Source: an uncultured Bacteroidales bacterium (GTDB lineage: Bacteria; Bacteroidota; Bacteroidia; Bacteroidales; UBA932). From it: a DNA stretch of 64,000 nucleotides. The position numbers were made by a program, and so were the translations under genes. A model generated the notes under the pieces. The model had not been told where the DNA came from, made no database searches, and saw only the letters and a program-made list of their open reading frames with translations. Below are positions 26,715-36,842 of the stretch, piece by piece. Position 1 is the stretch's first letter, and each line of letters begins with the position of its first letter. Location of the stretch: the NCBI GenBank assembly GCA_944322805.1, contig CALUQC010000151.1, forward strand, positions 1-64,000, written 5' to 3'.

Positions 26715-28211
26715 ATGGAAAAATCTACAACTAAGAAACTCATGACCAACTGGAGATGGTGGATGGTCGTGCTGCTTTTCGTGGCGACGACAGTCAACTA
26801 TCTCGACAGACAGGTGCTTTCCCTTACCTGGAAAGACTTCATCGCACCGGAATTCCACTGGACTGACAACGATTACGGTACCATCACCGCCGTATTTTCC
26901 ATAATATATGCCATCTGCATGCTGTTCGCCGGAAAATTCGTGGACTGGATGGGTACGAAAAAGGGATATCTGTGGGCCATAGGCATCTGGTCTACTGGAG
27001 CCTGCCTCCATGCCGTGTGCGGCTGGCTGACGGTACATATAGAAGGTTTCGAAAATGCTGCGGCAATGACTGCCGTGGAAGCGGGATCCGCTGCGGCCCT
27101 GGCCATTGCATCCACGAGCGTATGGCTTTTCCTCGCCGCGAGATGCATACTTGCACTCGGTGAAGCAGGAAACTTCCCTGCCGCCATCAAGGTGACCGCA
27201 GAATATTTTCCAAAGAAAGACAGGGCGTTCGCCACTTCCATTTTCAACTCGGGAGCATCCATAGGAGCTCTCATCGCCCCGGCTACCATACCGGTACTCG
27301 CACAGTTCTTCAAGGACAGGGGCGTCGGCGGAGGCTGGGAAATGGCATTCATAATCATCGGTGCCCTCGGTTACATCTGGATGGCTTTCTGGGTGTTCAT
27401 GTACAACAAGCCTGAAAAGTCGAAACACGTCAACAAGGCGGAACTGGAATACATCAACCAGGACTATACCGCGGAAGAAATCGCCGCTGCAAGCAAGTCC
27501 GAGGACAAAAATGCCAAAGACGGGAAGGAAAAATCCATATCGCTCTGGAAATGCTTTACCTACAGACAGACATGGTCATTCATCGTCGGAAAGTTCTTCA
27601 CTGACGGCGTGTGGTGGTTCTACTTGTTCTGGGCACCTGCGTATTTCTCCGACCAGTACGGCTACGCATCAAGCTCCGGCATGGGAATCGCACTTATTAC
27701 GACCCTTTATGCCATAGTGACGGTGCTGTCCATCTTCGGAGGCTATCTGCCTAAACTGTTCGTAGAGAAGAGAGGCATGAATCCCTATAACGGACGTATG
27801 CTCGCGATGCTTATTTTCGCATTCCTGCCTCTTCCAGCCCTGATTGCGCAGAGCGCCGGACAGATTTCCGTGTGGTGGCCTGCAATCATCATCGGACTGG
27901 CCGGAGCCGGACATCAGGCATGGTCTGCAAACCTGTTCTCCACTATCGGAGACATGTTCCCGAAATCGGCCATTTCCACCATAACAGGTATAGGCGGCAT
28001 GGCCGGAGGCATAGGATCTTTCTTTATCCAGAAAGGCGCCGGAGCACTGTTCACATATTCTGAAAATGCAGGCTCGGCATTCCACTTCCTCGGATTCGAA
28101 GGCAAGCCTGCGGGATACATGATCGTTTTCTGCGGATGTGCCGTGGCATATCTGATAGCCTGGGCCATAATGAAGGCTCTCGTACCGAAGTACAAGAAGA
28201 TAGAGGCTTGA
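26715..28211 (+). CDS. exuT: MFS hexuronate transporter (ExuT family)
   Basis: 498 residues, about 12 membrane helices. It starts with the anion:cation symporter family pattern WRWWMVVLLFVATTVNYLDR, then YGTITAVFSIIYAICMLFAG and the loop DWMGTKKG. RCILALGEAGNFPAAIK and FATSIFNSGASIGALIAP are hallmarks of the ExuT/GudP group. A hydrophilic insert (about 235-275, rich in Glu, Lys and Ala) is the central cytoplasmic loop. It should carry glucuronate or galacturonate with protons across the inner membrane. The operon with kdgK and eda supports hexuronate as substrate. A rho-independent terminator follows. Confidence 0.88.
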   Translation: MEKSTTKKLMTNWRWWMVVLLFVATTVNYLDRQVLSLTWKDFIAPEFHWTDNDYGTITAVFSIIYAICMLFAGKFVDWMGTKKGYLWAIGIWSTGACLHAVCGWLTVHIEGFENAAAMTAVEAGSAAALAIASTSVWLFLAARCILALGEAGNFPAAIKVTAEYFPKKDRAFATSIFNSGASIGALIAPATIPVLAQFFKDRGVGGGWEMAFIIIGALGYIWMAFWVFMYNKPEKSKHVNKAELEYINQDYTAEEIAAASKSEDKNAKDGKEKSISLWKCFTYRQTWSFIVGKFFTDGVWWFYLFWAPAYFSDQYGYASSSGMGIALITTLYAIVTVLSIFGGYLPKLFVEKRGMNPYNGRMLAMLIFAFLPLPALIAQSAGQISVWWPAIIIGLAGAGHQAWSANLFSTIGDMFPKSAISTITGIGGMAGGIGSFFIQKGAGALFTYSENAGSAFHFLGFEGKPAGYMIVFCGCAVAYLIAWAIMKALVPKYKKIEA

Positions 28212-28263
28212 CATTCAATACCAAATCCTTAATACATCAAATCAATCGGATTCAAATCCGGAG

Positions 28264-28299
28264 AAAGAGGATGGCTGCGTAGGCCCTCCTCTTTTTTTT
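28264..28299 (+). terminator. Terminator of kdgK-eda-exuT
   Basis: AAAGAGGA (28264-28271) pairs with TCCTCTTT (28287-28294) around a 15-nt loop, followed by a T-run. The T-run ends in the TTTG that serves as -33 of the uvrB promoter, so terminator and promoter are directly merged. Confidence 0.8.
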
Positions 28300-28328
28300 G
28301 TATTGCTCTATGCTTCTTTGTACTTTTG
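28297..28328 (+). promoter_or_regulatory. Promoter of uvrB
   Basis: TTTG (28297-28300), 20-nt spacer, TACTTTTG (28321-28328): exact fit to the Bacteroidota consensus. Start of transcription is expected near 28335, leaving a leader of about 15 nt. Confidence 0.8.
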
Positions 28329-28349
28329 CACCGGTAACAAAGGCAAAAG

Positions 28350-30500
28350 ATGAAATTCAAGATAGTATCGGACTACAAGCCTTCCGGAGACCAGCCGGAA
28401 GCCATAAAGGGTATCTGCTCTGCGTTGAACAGCGGCTTTGATGCCGTGACACTGCTCGGAGTGACGGGCTCGGGAAAAACATTTACCATGGCAAATGTCA
28501 TAGAAAGACTCCAGAGGCCTGCGCTTATCCTCAGCCACAACAAGACCCTGGCCGCACAGCTGTACGGGGAATTCAAGTCGTTTTTCCCGAACAATGCCGT
28601 GGAATATTTCGTCTCATACTACGATTATTACCAGCCGGAAGCATATATTCCGTCCACCGACACCTACATCGAGAAAGATCTCAGCATCAACGATGAAATA
28701 GAAAAACTCCGCCTCAGCGCCGCCTCATCCCTGCTTTCCGGGCGAAGGGACGTGATAGTAATATCCAGCGTATCCTGCCTGTACGGCATCGGAAATCCGG
28801 AAGATTTCCATTCCCAGACAGTTTTTATCAAAAAAGGCGAAACGAGGAGCATGACCAGGCTGCTGTACCAGCTGGTGGACGCCCTTTATTCCAGGACGGA
28901 AGCAGAGTTCAAGAGAGGCTCGTTCCGTGTGCGGGGAGATACCGTCGACATATGCCTCGGAAACGGGGACAATGCAGTCAGGATAGAGTTTTTCGGGGAT
29001 GAAGTGGACAGCATATCCGTGATAGACCCGGTTTCAGGCGCATTTTTGGACAGTCTCGACGAAGTAGCCGTATATCCGGCAAACAATTTCGTCACGACTC
29101 GGGAAAGGAGCATAAAGGCAGTCAGCGAAATCCAGGATGACCTGGCAAAACAGTGCTCATATTTCGAAAGCGTAGGGAAATACCTGGAAGCCAAGAGGCT
29201 GAAGCAAAGGGTGGAATATGACCTCGAAATGATAAAGGAACTCGGATATTGCCCTGGCATCGAAAATTATTCGCGCTATTTCGACGGCAGGAAAGAAGGC
29301 ATGCGCCCGTTCTGTCTCATTGACTATTTTCCAAAAGACTTCATCACTTTCATAGACGAAAGCCATGTCACCCTGCCCCAGATCAGGGCCATGTACGGAG
29401 GCGACCATTCGAGAAAGAGCGTGCTCGTCGAATACGGATTCAGGCTTCCCGCCGCTTCCGACAACAGGCCGCTGAAATTCGAGGAATTCGAGGAAATCAC
29501 CGGACAGACCGTATATGTGAGCGCGACCCCGGGAGACTATGAGCTGGAAAAATGCGGCGGATTGGTAGTGGAGCAGGTAGTGCGCCCCACCGGACTCCTC
29601 GATCCGCCGATACAGGTCAGGCCTACTGAAAACCAGGTGGATGACCTGCTTGAGGAAATCCGGATCAGGGCCGACAAGGATGAAAGGGTGCTTGTCACCA
29701 CGCTTACCAAGAGAATGGCTGAAGAGCTCGAAAAATATTTCACGAAAATGGGTGTCAGGTGCAGGTACATCCATTCGGACGTGGATACTCTCGAACGGGT
29801 GGAAATCATAGAGGATTTCAAGAACGGACTTTTCGATGTCCTCGTAGGGGTAAACCTGCTCAGGGAGGGGCTGGATATCCCGACAGTGTCTCTCGTAGCC
29901 ATCCTCGATGCCGACAAGGAAGGTTTTCTGCGCTCCGGAAGGTCCCTGACCCAGACCGCGGGAAGGGCGGCGCGCAATGTGAACGGATTGGTGATAATGT
30001 ATGCGGACACCGTCACCGGCTCGATGCAGGAGACCATATACGAGACGGACAGGCGCAGGGCCAAGCAGATGGAATACAACAAGAAGCACAATATCACGCC
30101 GGCACAGGTAGGAGTCAAGAAAAACGTGCTCCACAATCCGCGTCTGGCAAATACCGTCTCTGGCAAGGTCAGCGCCGCGAATTCATATGATGATCCGCAC
30201 TACATTCCGGACCCTTCGGAACTCGGAAGCGGATATGTGTCGGTCGGACTCGGGCACGATTCCCGCAGGGAGAACAATTCCGCCTATACGGACGGCTATA
30301 TCCGGGCCGACCTCGCCGCCGTACTCCAGGATCCTGTAATCAGGTCCATGACGAGAGAGCAGGTCGAGAAGGCCGTAGAAACCGCAAAGAAGAACATGCA
30401 GAAGGCGGCTGCCGACCTGGACTTCCCTTCCGCCGCCAAATTCAGGGACGAAATGTGGGCTTTGCAGGAGTACCTGAAAGTCTGGAAATCCGGGTTGTAG
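28350..30500 (+). CDS. uvrB: UvrABC excinuclease subunit B
   Basis: 716 residues, somewhat longer than the usual 670-690. Walker A GVTGSGKT (37-44), the damage-probing beta-hairpin region [12 protein letters not shown], Walker B-type [11 protein letters not shown], helicase motifs [28 protein letters not shown] and QTAGRAARN, and a C-terminal UVR domain (about 672-707, [20 protein letters not shown]) that contacts UvrC. The additional length lies in a loop before the UVR domain (about 610-665). It verifies damage after UvrA loading in nucleotide excision repair. It has its own promoter and is followed 124 nt later by the relA-type gene, which has a separate promoter. Confidence 0.97.
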   Translation: MKFKIVSDYKPSGDQPEAIKGICSALNSGFDAVTLLGVTGSGKTFTMANVIERLQRPALILSHNKTLAAQLYGEFKSFFPNNAVEYFVSYYDYYQPEAYIPSTDTYIEKDLSINDEIEKLRLSAASSLLSGRRDVIVISSVSCLYGIGNPEDFHSQTVFIKKGETRSMTRLLYQLVDALYSRTEAEFKRGSFRVRGDTVDICLGNGDNAVRIEFFGDEVDSISVIDPVSGAFLDSLDEVAVYPANNFVTTRERSIKAVSEIQDDLAKQCSYFESVGKYLEAKRLKQRVEYDLEMIKELGYCPGIENYSRYFDGRKEGMRPFCLIDYFPKDFITFIDESHVTLPQIRAMYGGDHSRKSVLVEYGFRLPAASDNRPLKFEEFEEITGQTVYVSATPGDYELEKCGGLVVEQVVRPTGLLDPPIQVRPTENQVDDLLEEIRIRADKDERVLVTTLTKRMAEELEKYFTKMGVRCRYIHSDVDTLERVEIIEDFKNGLFDVLVGVNLLREGLDIPTVSLVAILDADKEGFLRSGRSLTQTAGRAARNVNGLVIMYADTVTGSMQETIYETDRRRAKQMEYNKKHNITPAQVGVKKNVLHNPRLANTVSGKVSAANSYDDPHYIPDPSELGSGYVSVGLGHDSRRENNSAYTDGYIRADLAAVLQDPVIRSMTREQVEKAVETAKKNMQKAAADLDFPSAAKFRDEMWALQEYLKVWKSGL

Positions 30501-30569
30501 AAATACGGCGGGGACCGCGGACGCCGGCATGTGCTGCAAGCGCCGCGGCATAATGGACAGGAAAATTCA

Positions 30570-30601
30570 TTTGTTTTGCTCTCCGCTTCTTATTATCTTT
30601 G
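30570..30601 (+). promoter_or_regulatory. Promoter of the relA-type gene
   Basis: TTTG (30570-30573), 20-nt spacer, TATCTTTG (30594-30601). Transcription should start near 30608, which supports the ATG at 30625 and excludes the longer frame from 30529. Confidence 0.8.
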
Positions 30602-30624
30602 AAGAAGCGCAAAAATATCGGGGT

Positions 30625-32787
30625 ATGGAAACAATTACCGGGCTGTTCCCCAATTTCGATGAAAGGGGGCAGCATATTGTACAGGAAGCATACGACATAG
30701 CAGAGGCGGCTCTTGCAGGACAGACGAGGGGAAACGGCAGGCCGTTCATCGAACATCCGGTGAATGTGGCCAGAATCGCGGCAGACGAAATAGGTCTGCC
30801 GGCTGAGTGTGTCGCGGCCGTATTTCTCCATGAAGCCCAGCGTTTCAATCCGGAGAAAGACGTCATGGCCGGACACGATTTCGGCAAGGATATACACACG
30901 CTCGTCGACGGACTGAACAAAATATCCACCATCAAGCCCAGGGATACCCGGCTTGAAGCTGAAAACTACAAGAAACTCATAGTATCCTATTCCCGCGACC
31001 CGCGCGTCACGGTGCTGAAATTGGCCGACAGACTCGAAGTCATGCGGTCACTCGACATTTTCCCGAAGGCATCCCGGGAACGCAAGGTACTGGAAACTCT
31101 CATGCTGTATATTCCGCTCGCCCATCAGCTCGGTCTGTATAACATGAAAAGCGAGCTCGAAGACATTTATTTCAGATTCGCGGAGCCGGAGCAATACCGG
31201 GCCATAACCAACAAACTGAAAAGCACGGAAGGCGACCGGCAGAAACTCATGACGCAGTTCATTGAGCCCCTGAAAAGCAAACTTTCCGAAGAAGGGATAA
31301 AGTACAAGCTGAAAATCAGGACCAAGACCGCATACTCCATCTGGAGGAAGATGCAGAAACAGAAAGTACCTTTCGAAGGAGTGTACGACGTGTTCGCCAT
31401 ACGTTTTATCATAGACTGCGAGCCTGACAGGGAAAAGGAACACGCCCTGTGCTGGAAAGTCTTTTCACGGGTGACGGAAGAATACGAGCCGGATACGTCG
31501 AGGCTCAGGGACTGGATATCGAATCCAAAGCCCAACGGCTACGAATCCCTGCATATCACCGTAAAAAACAAGGACAACGTGTATCTCGAAGTCCAGATCA
31601 GGACCAAAAGGATGGATGAGATAGCGGAAAACGGACTTGCCTCGCACTGGTCCTACAAAGGCATCAAACATGAGGAGACGATAGACAAGTGGTTAGTGTC
31701 GGTGCGCCATATACTCGAGCATTCCGGAACGGAGAAGACCGGGGACTACTATGAAGACGACCTTCCGGAGCCACCGTCCAGGGAGATTTTCGTATTCACC
31801 CCTTCGGGAGAGTTGCGGAAGCTCGCGGCAGGAGCCACCGTGCTCGACTTCGCCTTCGATATCCATTCAAATCTGGGAATCCGCTGCACGGGAGGCAAGG
31901 TCAACGGGAAAGCCGTCCCTATCAAGGAGAAGCTGCAGACCGGTGATGTGGTGGAAATAATGAGCAGCAAAAACCAGAAGCCGTCCAAGGACTGGCTGAA
32001 CTTTGTCGTGACGAGCAAGGCAAGGACGAAAATCAGGCAGAAGCTGAGCGAAGCGGAGTTCCAGAAAGCCGCAGAAGGCAAGGAACTCCTGGAAAGGCGG
32101 CTGAAAAACTGGAAACTGGAACTGAACGACGAGGATCTGGCTGCACTGATGAAAAAGATGCAGTTCAAGAATGTCAACGCCTTCTACGCCGCGATAGGCG
32201 AAGGAAGCGTGGATATAGCCGAAGTAAAGAACTTCCTGGACCGCAAAGACGGAAAGCCGGCTGCGGAGTCTGAAAGGCAGGCGGACCAGGCAGCTCCGAA
32301 GAACACGCCGAAGAAATCTTCCGGGGCATCGGATGACATTCTTGTAATAGATGCCAAAAACGTGAAGTCGTTAGACTACAGGATGGCCAAATGCTGCAAC
32401 CCTGTCTACGGCGATGATGTGTTCGGATTCGTGACCATCAAGGACGGTATCAAGATACACAGGATGTCATGCGCGAATGCGGCGCGGCTGATGTCGCAGT
32501 ATCCGTACCGCATACAGAAGGTCAGATGGAGCGAATCGCCTGCTGCTTCGAGCTTCCAGGTGGCTCTGAAAATCATAGCCGCGCACGAGGAATCCGTCAT
32601 AAACGAGATTTTCGACACGGTGAATTCCTTCAAGGCATCCATCAGGAATTTCAACGTTTCGGACAACGACAGGAACGGGACTTATGTCATACAAATCCGG
32701 CTGTCGGTCCCGAATAACCTGGAACTGGACAAGGTCATATCGCAGATACGCGTGAAAAAGAATGTGATTAAGGTCAACAGGCTCTAA
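30625..32787 (+). CDS. relA: RelA/SpoT-family (p)ppGpp synthetase with degenerate hydrolase domain
   Basis: 720 residues. Domains: HD hydrolase-like (about 25-180), synthetase (about 225-340), TGS (about 390-450), linker, and ACT (about 645-720). In the HD domain His44, His69 and Asp135 (LKLADRL) remain, but the HD pair is His69-Glu70 and the following Glu-Asp-Thr of active hydrolases is replaced by AQRFN. Hydrolysis is therefore probably lost. The synthetase keeps KPNGYESLH and VQIRTKRMDEIAE, and the charge motif reads RLRD (293-296), closer to RXKD of bifunctional enzymes than to EXDD of RelA. So this looks like a synthetase-only ribosome-associated alarmone enzyme, probably paired with a SpoT-like enzyme elsewhere. 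It converges with the helicase gene. Confidence 0.92.
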   Translation: METITGLFPNFDERGQHIVQEAYDIAEAALAGQTRGNGRPFIEHPVNVARIAADEIGLPAECVAAVFLHEAQRFNPEKDVMAGHDFGKDIHTLVDGLNKISTIKPRDTRLEAENYKKLIVSYSRDPRVTVLKLADRLEVMRSLDIFPKASRERKVLETLMLYIPLAHQLGLYNMKSELEDIYFRFAEPEQYRAITNKLKSTEGDRQKLMTQFIEPLKSKLSEEGIKYKLKIRTKTAYSIWRKMQKQKVPFEGVYDVFAIRFIIDCEPDREKEHALCWKVFSRVTEEYEPDTSRLRDWISNPKPNGYESLHITVKNKDNVYLEVQIRTKRMDEIAENGLASHWSYKGIKHEETIDKWLVSVRHILEHSGTEKTGDYYEDDLPEPPSREIFVFTPSGELRKLAAGATVLDFAFDIHSNLGIRCTGGKVNGKAVPIKEKLQTGDVVEIMSSKNQKPSKDWLNFVVTSKARTKIRQKLSEAEFQKAAEGKELLERRLKNWKLELNDEDLAALMKKMQFKNVNAFYAAIGEGSVDIAEVKNFLDRKDGKPAAESERQADQAAPKNTPKKSSGASDDILVIDAKNVKSLDYRMAKCCNPVYGDDVFGFVTIKDGIKIHRMSCANAARLMSQYPYRIQKVRWSESPAASSFQVALKIIAAHEESVINEIFDTVNSFKASIRNFNVSDNDRNGTYVIQIRLSVPNNLELDKVISQIRVKKNVIKVNRL

Positions 32788-32837
32788 AAAATTCACGAGG
32801 CAATCGCAATTCTACGACCGCCCCGCTACTTAACCTA

Positions 32838-32885
32838 AACTTAAACTATGAAAAACTTCGTCACGAAGATACGAATTTTTAAGTT
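32838..32885. terminator. Possible bidirectional terminator between relA and uvrD
   Basis: AACTTAAA (32838-32845) and TTTAAGTT (32878-32885) are perfect inverted repeats, with an inner CTTCGT/ACGAAG pair. It lies between two convergent genes. The stem is AT-rich, so the call is tentative. Confidence 0.35.
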
Positions 32886-32901
32886 CCCGTCAATAGCATT
32901 T

Positions 32902-35388
32902 TCATTTTTCATCGCCGCCGACTATACGGATTTTCGCGTAGTTCAGCATCAGGATCTTTTCTCCGTAGTTGTCAAATGCGATTCTCGCTTTCCTGCCGGC
33001 AGGGTCGCCGCTGATTTCCCGGATAATGCCGAAGCCGAATCTGTTGTGCTCGACGCGCTGCCCGGCGGCAAGCATGTTTACCGGTGAAGGATGGAAATCA
33101 TAGTCGTTGGCCGCAGGCCTTACCACAGCCGGGGATTTCCGGAAAGGCGTGACACCGGAGGTCCTGATTTCAGGCCCGGACCCGGCGGCAGGACGTGCCG
33201 GAGCCTGACGTCTTCCCGCAGATGGCTCATAATCCCTTCTGCCGCCGCGTCCATTGCCGAAGGCACCACGGCCGAAAAAGCCGGAGCCGTTGCCGGAAAA
33301 TCCGGCATCCATATCCGCAGCCGTGTCTTTCCCTTTTGAAATATCAGTTTCTTCCAGCGGATTGAGGATATAGCGTCTGTCTATCTCCCGGATAAAGCGG
33401 CTCGGATAGTTCGACTCATGCTTTCCGTTGCGCATCCTCGTGGATGCAAAAGACAGCCATACGGACTTCATAGCCCTGGTCATGGCCACATAAAACAGGC
33501 GCCGCTCCTCCTCAATGTCGCTTTCCGAAGCCAGGAAACCGCCGGAAGGGAAAAGATTCTCCTCCATCCCGACTATGAAAACATAAGGAAATTCAAGCCC
33601 TTTCGAGGAATGTACGGTCATAAGCGTCACCTTGTTGTCCGAATCCTCGTCATCAGTCACGTCCACGGCACTCAGAAGCGATACGTTTTCCAGGAAATCT
33701 CCCAAAGTGACCGTCGGCAGATCCGCAGAACTTATCTCGGAGCCCTCCGGCATGTCCGCCAGCATCTCCTCGAAATACTCGTTCCTGCGCTCCTCCACGA
33801 AAGACTTGACGCTGTTCAGAAGCTCCTCGACATTGGCGGTCCTGGAAAGGCCTTCCACGCTGTTGTCCTCCTTGTACATGCCCAGAATACCGGATTCCAC
33901 GGCAATGCTTACGGCCATGTCGCCGGCATCCTCTTTCATGCACCGTCTGGAAAAACCGGAAATGACATTGCAGAATTTACGTATCTTGTCCGCCGCGGCC
34001 GGCTTGAGACCGTATTTTTCAAGATCTTCGGAAAACGCAGCCCTGAACATCGGCACTCCCATATCCGCCGCAGCTGCTGCCAACGCCGACACGGAAGTGG
34101 CGCCTATTCCGCGCAAAGGCTTGTTTACTATGCGCTTGAACGATTCGTCATCGTCGAGGTTGACAGCCAGTTTGAAATATGCCATCACATCCTTCACCTC
34201 GGCACGGTCGAAAAAGGAATTTCCCGAATATATCCGGTAAGGCAGATTCCTGCGCCTGAGCGCCTCCTCGAAGACACGGGACTGCGAATTCGTCCTGTAC
34301 AGTATGGCGAAATCCCTGTATGCGGCAGATTCCGAATGTATTTTCGAAAGTATCTCCCCTACCACGAGCATGGCCTCCTCCTCTCCGGTATAAGCACTTA
34401 TCAGCTTGATCTTGTCTCCAGTCTCGGCATCGGACCAGCATTTTTTGGGGATTCTTGCCGTGTTCCTGGCTATCAGGGAATTGGCAGCCTCCACGATATT
34501 TTTGGTGGACCGGTAATTCCGTTCCAGCCTGAAAATCCTGTATCCCGGATAATCGTTTCTGAAATTCAGGATATTCTCTATCTTGGCCCCGCGGAACGCA
34601 TATATGGACTGGGAATCGTCGCCCACTACGCAGATGTTGTGATGGGCGGAACTCAGTTTCTTCAGAATCAGGTACTGGGAAAAGTTCGTATCCTGATACT
34701 CGTCGACCATGATGTACAGGAAACGGGATGAAATATTTTCGAGTGCTTCGGGATTGTCCCGAAGCAATATGTTCATGTTCAACAGGATATCGTCAAAATC
34801 CATTACATTGGACTGCCGGCATTTCTGAGCGTAGAGCCTGTAGATTTCATGGATTTTCGGCTTTTTCGAAGCCGTATCGTTCTGTATGGCCACGGTATTG
34901 CGGGCATATGCCTCGGCGGTGGTAAGGTTGTTCTTCGCCATGGATATCCGGCCGAGCACGTCCTTGGGCTTGTACACCTTCTCGTCCAGCTGCAACTCTT
35001 TCAGGCAAGTCTTTATCGCGCTTGCGGAATCCCCCGTATCGTATATGGTGAAATCCTTGCGGTATCCGAGAGACTCCGCATACTCCCTCAGGAAGCGGAT
35101 GAATACCGAATGGAATGTCCCCATGAAAAGTCTGCGGGCAGGCTTCTCCCCTACCATCTGCGCGATTCTCTCCTTCATCTCCGTCGCGGCCTTTTTCGTG
35201 AATGTCAAAGCCAGGATGCGCTCCGGAGGACAGCCGCTTTCAAGAATGTGCGCTATCCTGCTTGTCAGCACGCGGGTCTTGCCCGAGCCTGCTCCTGCGA
35301 CTATGAGTACCGGCCCTTCCACACAGTTCACAGCCTTCTTCTGCTCGTCGTTCAACCCCTCGAAAATACTACCTATTTTGTTTTCCAT
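32902..35388 (-). CDS. uvrD: UvrD/PcrA-type superfamily 1 DNA helicase
   Basis: 828 residues. Motifs in order: Q-motif region LNDEQKKAV, Walker A AGAGSGKT (31-38), LALTFTKKAATEMKERI, VDEYQDTNFSQYLIL (Walker B), VGDDSQSIYAFRGA, LERNYRSTKNIVEAAN, LMTVHSSKGLEFPYVFIVG and EERRLFYVAMTRA. The C-terminal tail carries Gly/Arg-rich low-complexity sequence (about 690-760), then VNMLAAGQRVEHNRFGFG and IAFDNYGEKILMLNYAKI, the tudor-like RNA polymerase-binding tail of PcrA/UvrD. It unwinds DNA 3'-5' in repair and conflict resolution. It lies divergent from nqrA, with 83 nt between; no strong consensus promoter is visible there. Confidence 0.96.
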   Translation of the reverse strand: MENKIGSIFEGLNDEQKKAVNCVEGPVLIVAGAGSGKTRVLTSRIAHILESGCPPERILALTFTKKAATEMKERIAQMVGEKPARRLFMGTFHSVFIRFLREYAESLGYRKDFTIYDTGDSASAIKTCLKELQLDEKVYKPKDVLGRISMAKNNLTTAEAYARNTVAIQNDTASKKPKIHEIYRLYAQKCRQSNVMDFDDILLNMNILLRDNPEALENISSRFLYIMVDEYQDTNFSQYLILKKLSSAHHNICVVGDDSQSIYAFRGAKIENILNFRNDYPGYRIFRLERNYRSTKNIVEAANSLIARNTARIPKKCWSDAETGDKIKLISAYTGEEEAMLVVGEILSKIHSESAAYRDFAILYRTNSQSRVFEEALRRRNLPYRIYSGNSFFDRAEVKDVMAYFKLAVNLDDDESFKRIVNKPLRGIGATSVSALAAAAADMGVPMFRAAFSEDLEKYGLKPAAADKIRKFCNVISGFSRRCMKEDAGDMAVSIAVESGILGMYKEDNSVEGLSRTANVEELLNSVKSFVEERRNEYFEEMLADMPEGSEISSADLPTVTLGDFLENVSLLSAVDVTDDEDSDNKVTLMTVHSSKGLEFPYVFIVGMEENLFPSGGFLASESDIEEERRLFYVAMTRAMKSVWLSFASTRMRNGKHESNYPSRFIREIDRRYILNPLEETDISKGKDTAADMDAGFSGNGSGFFGRGAFGNGRGGRRDYEPSAGRRQAPARPAAGSGPEIRTSGVTPFRKSPAVVRPAANDYDFHPSPVNMLAAGQRVEHNRFGFGIIREISGDPAGRKARIAFDNYGEKILMLNYAKIRIVGGDEK

Positions 35389-35471
35389 AATGGCGCGAAA
35401 TTACGAAAAATTTAATATATTCGCGGCGGTTTTCAGAAAATGCCAGAAATTACGCAAAAACGGTTTATATA

Positions 35472-36830
35472 ATGTCTAACATCATCGAATTGAAAAGAGG
35501 GCTGAACATTCCGATAGCCGGAGCAGCAGCCCAGAAAGTAAAGAAGGTGGTGATTCCCGATGTTGCGGCTGTCAAACCGACCGATTTCAGAGGTCTTATC
35601 CCGAAACTGCTTGTACGGGAAGGTGACACAGTCCTCGCGGGCTCCCCTGTCTTTGCCGACAAGGTAACGCCAGACATTCTTTTCACTTCTCCTGTCAGCG
35701 GAACGGTATCCGAGATAGTCCGCGGAGAAAAAAGGAAGTTGCTGGAAATCCGCATAAAGGCGGACAAGGAACAGAAATCGGAAGATTTCGGTGCTGAAAA
35801 GGTGGCTTCTCTCGACGAGACCGCGATCAAGGAAAAACTTCTGAAAAGCGGACTTTGGCCAGCCATCATCCAGAGACCGTACGGCATCATTGCGAAACCG
35901 TCCGACAGGCCCAAGGCCATCTTCATTTCGGCATTTTCCACCGCCCCGCTGTCCGCAAATCCGGAATTCGCGCTCAGGGACGAACTTGAAAACATCCAGA
36001 CAGGCATCAACGCCCTTGCAAAACTGACCAAAGGCGGGGTGCACGTGTCTTTCAGCAGTTCGAACTATTCGGGAACACCGCTCCACAAGCTGGAAAACAT
36101 CACCACGCACATCTTCAGCGGCAAACATCCTGCGGGGAACGTAGGCGTCCAGATAAGCCACATATCTCCTGTTGCCAAAGGTGACATCATATGGACCGTA
36201 TCCCTGACCATGGCGGCAGCCATAGGAAAGCTCTTCAACACGGGAAAATACGATGTCAGCCGCCTTGTGGCCGTCACGGGTCCGAAGGCTTCCGACCCTT
36301 CATACGTCAAAGGCTTTGCCGGCATGTGCATGAAGGATATCGCAGAATATTACGGCAATGCGCCTGAAGGCATCAGATTCATAAGCGGGGATGTCCTGAC
36401 CGGAACGAACGTAGGGGCTGAGGGATTCCTCGGCTTTTTCGACAACCAGGTCACACTCATCAAGGAAGGCAACGAGCATGAACTTTTCGGATGGGCAAAA
36501 CCGTTCAGGACCAAACTGTTCAGCACATCGCATACGTATTTTTCATGGCTTACGCCAAAGAAGCAGTATGAGATGGACACCAACCTCCACGGCGGGCCGC
36601 GCGCTTTCGTGATGTCCGACGTGTATTCGAAGGTGCTGCCAATGGACATCTTCCCGGTATATCTCATAAAGGCCTGCATGACCGGAGACATAGACAAGAT
36701 GGAGAAATTCGGCATTTACGAAGTTATCGAGGAAGACCTGGCGCTGTGCGAATACGTGTGCCCGTCCAAGATAGAAATCCAGTCCATCCTTTCCGGAGGT
36801 ATAGATCTGATGATGAAAGAAATGGCTTAA
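35472..36830 (+). CDS. nqrA: Na+-translocating NADH:quinone reductase subunit A
   Basis: 452 residues, family-typical. It starts at ATG 35472 with IIELKRGLNIPIAGAA and shows KKLVREGD-like TVLAGSPVFADK, GTVSEIVRGEKRKLLEI and a C-terminal ALCEYVCPSKIEIQSIL. NqrA is the soluble cytoplasmic subunit that contributes to quinone binding. It is first in nqrABCDEF, a complex that oxidises NADH, reduces the quinone and exports Na+. Intergenic distances in the operon are 12-17 nt. No exact TAnnTTTG promoter is seen in the 83 nt before it; TATATTCG near 35418 is a one-mismatch candidate. Confidence 0.97.
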   Translation: MSNIIELKRGLNIPIAGAAAQKVKKVVIPDVAAVKPTDFRGLIPKLLVREGDTVLAGSPVFADKVTPDILFTSPVSGTVSEIVRGEKRKLLEIRIKADKEQKSEDFGAEKVASLDETAIKEKLLKSGLWPAIIQRPYGIIAKPSDRPKAIFISAFSTAPLSANPEFALRDELENIQTGINALAKLTKGGVHVSFSSSNYSGTPLHKLENITTHIFSGKHPAGNVGVQISHISPVAKGDIIWTVSLTMAAAIGKLFNTGKYDVSRLVAVTGPKASDPSYVKGFAGMCMKDIAEYYGNAPEGIRFISGDVLTGTNVGAEGFLGFFDNQVTLIKEGNEHELFGWAKPFRTKLFSTSHTYFSWLTPKKQYEMDTNLHGGPRAFVMSDVYSKVLPMDIFPVYLIKACMTGDIDKMEKFGIYEVIEEDLALCEYVCPSKIEIQSILSGGIDLMMKEMA

Positions 36831-36842
36831 CATCTGCGAGTT

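Noticed and set aside
25014..27428. Minus-strand ORF of 804 codons
   Set aside because: It runs antisense across kdgK, eda and exuT, all with clear catalytic or family motifs; its sequence has no domain and abnormal composition.
30529..30624. Extension of the relA-type protein upstream
   Set aside because: The consensus promoter and expected transcription start lie inside this part, so it cannot be translated from that transcript.
32848..33087. Small plus-strand ORF starting MKNFVTKIRIFKF
   Set aside because: Begins in the uvrD/relA intergenic hairpin and runs antisense into the uvrD end; no promoter or conservation clue.
33418..34731. Plus-strand ORF of 437 codons
   Set aside because: Antisense shadow of the UvrD/PcrA gene.
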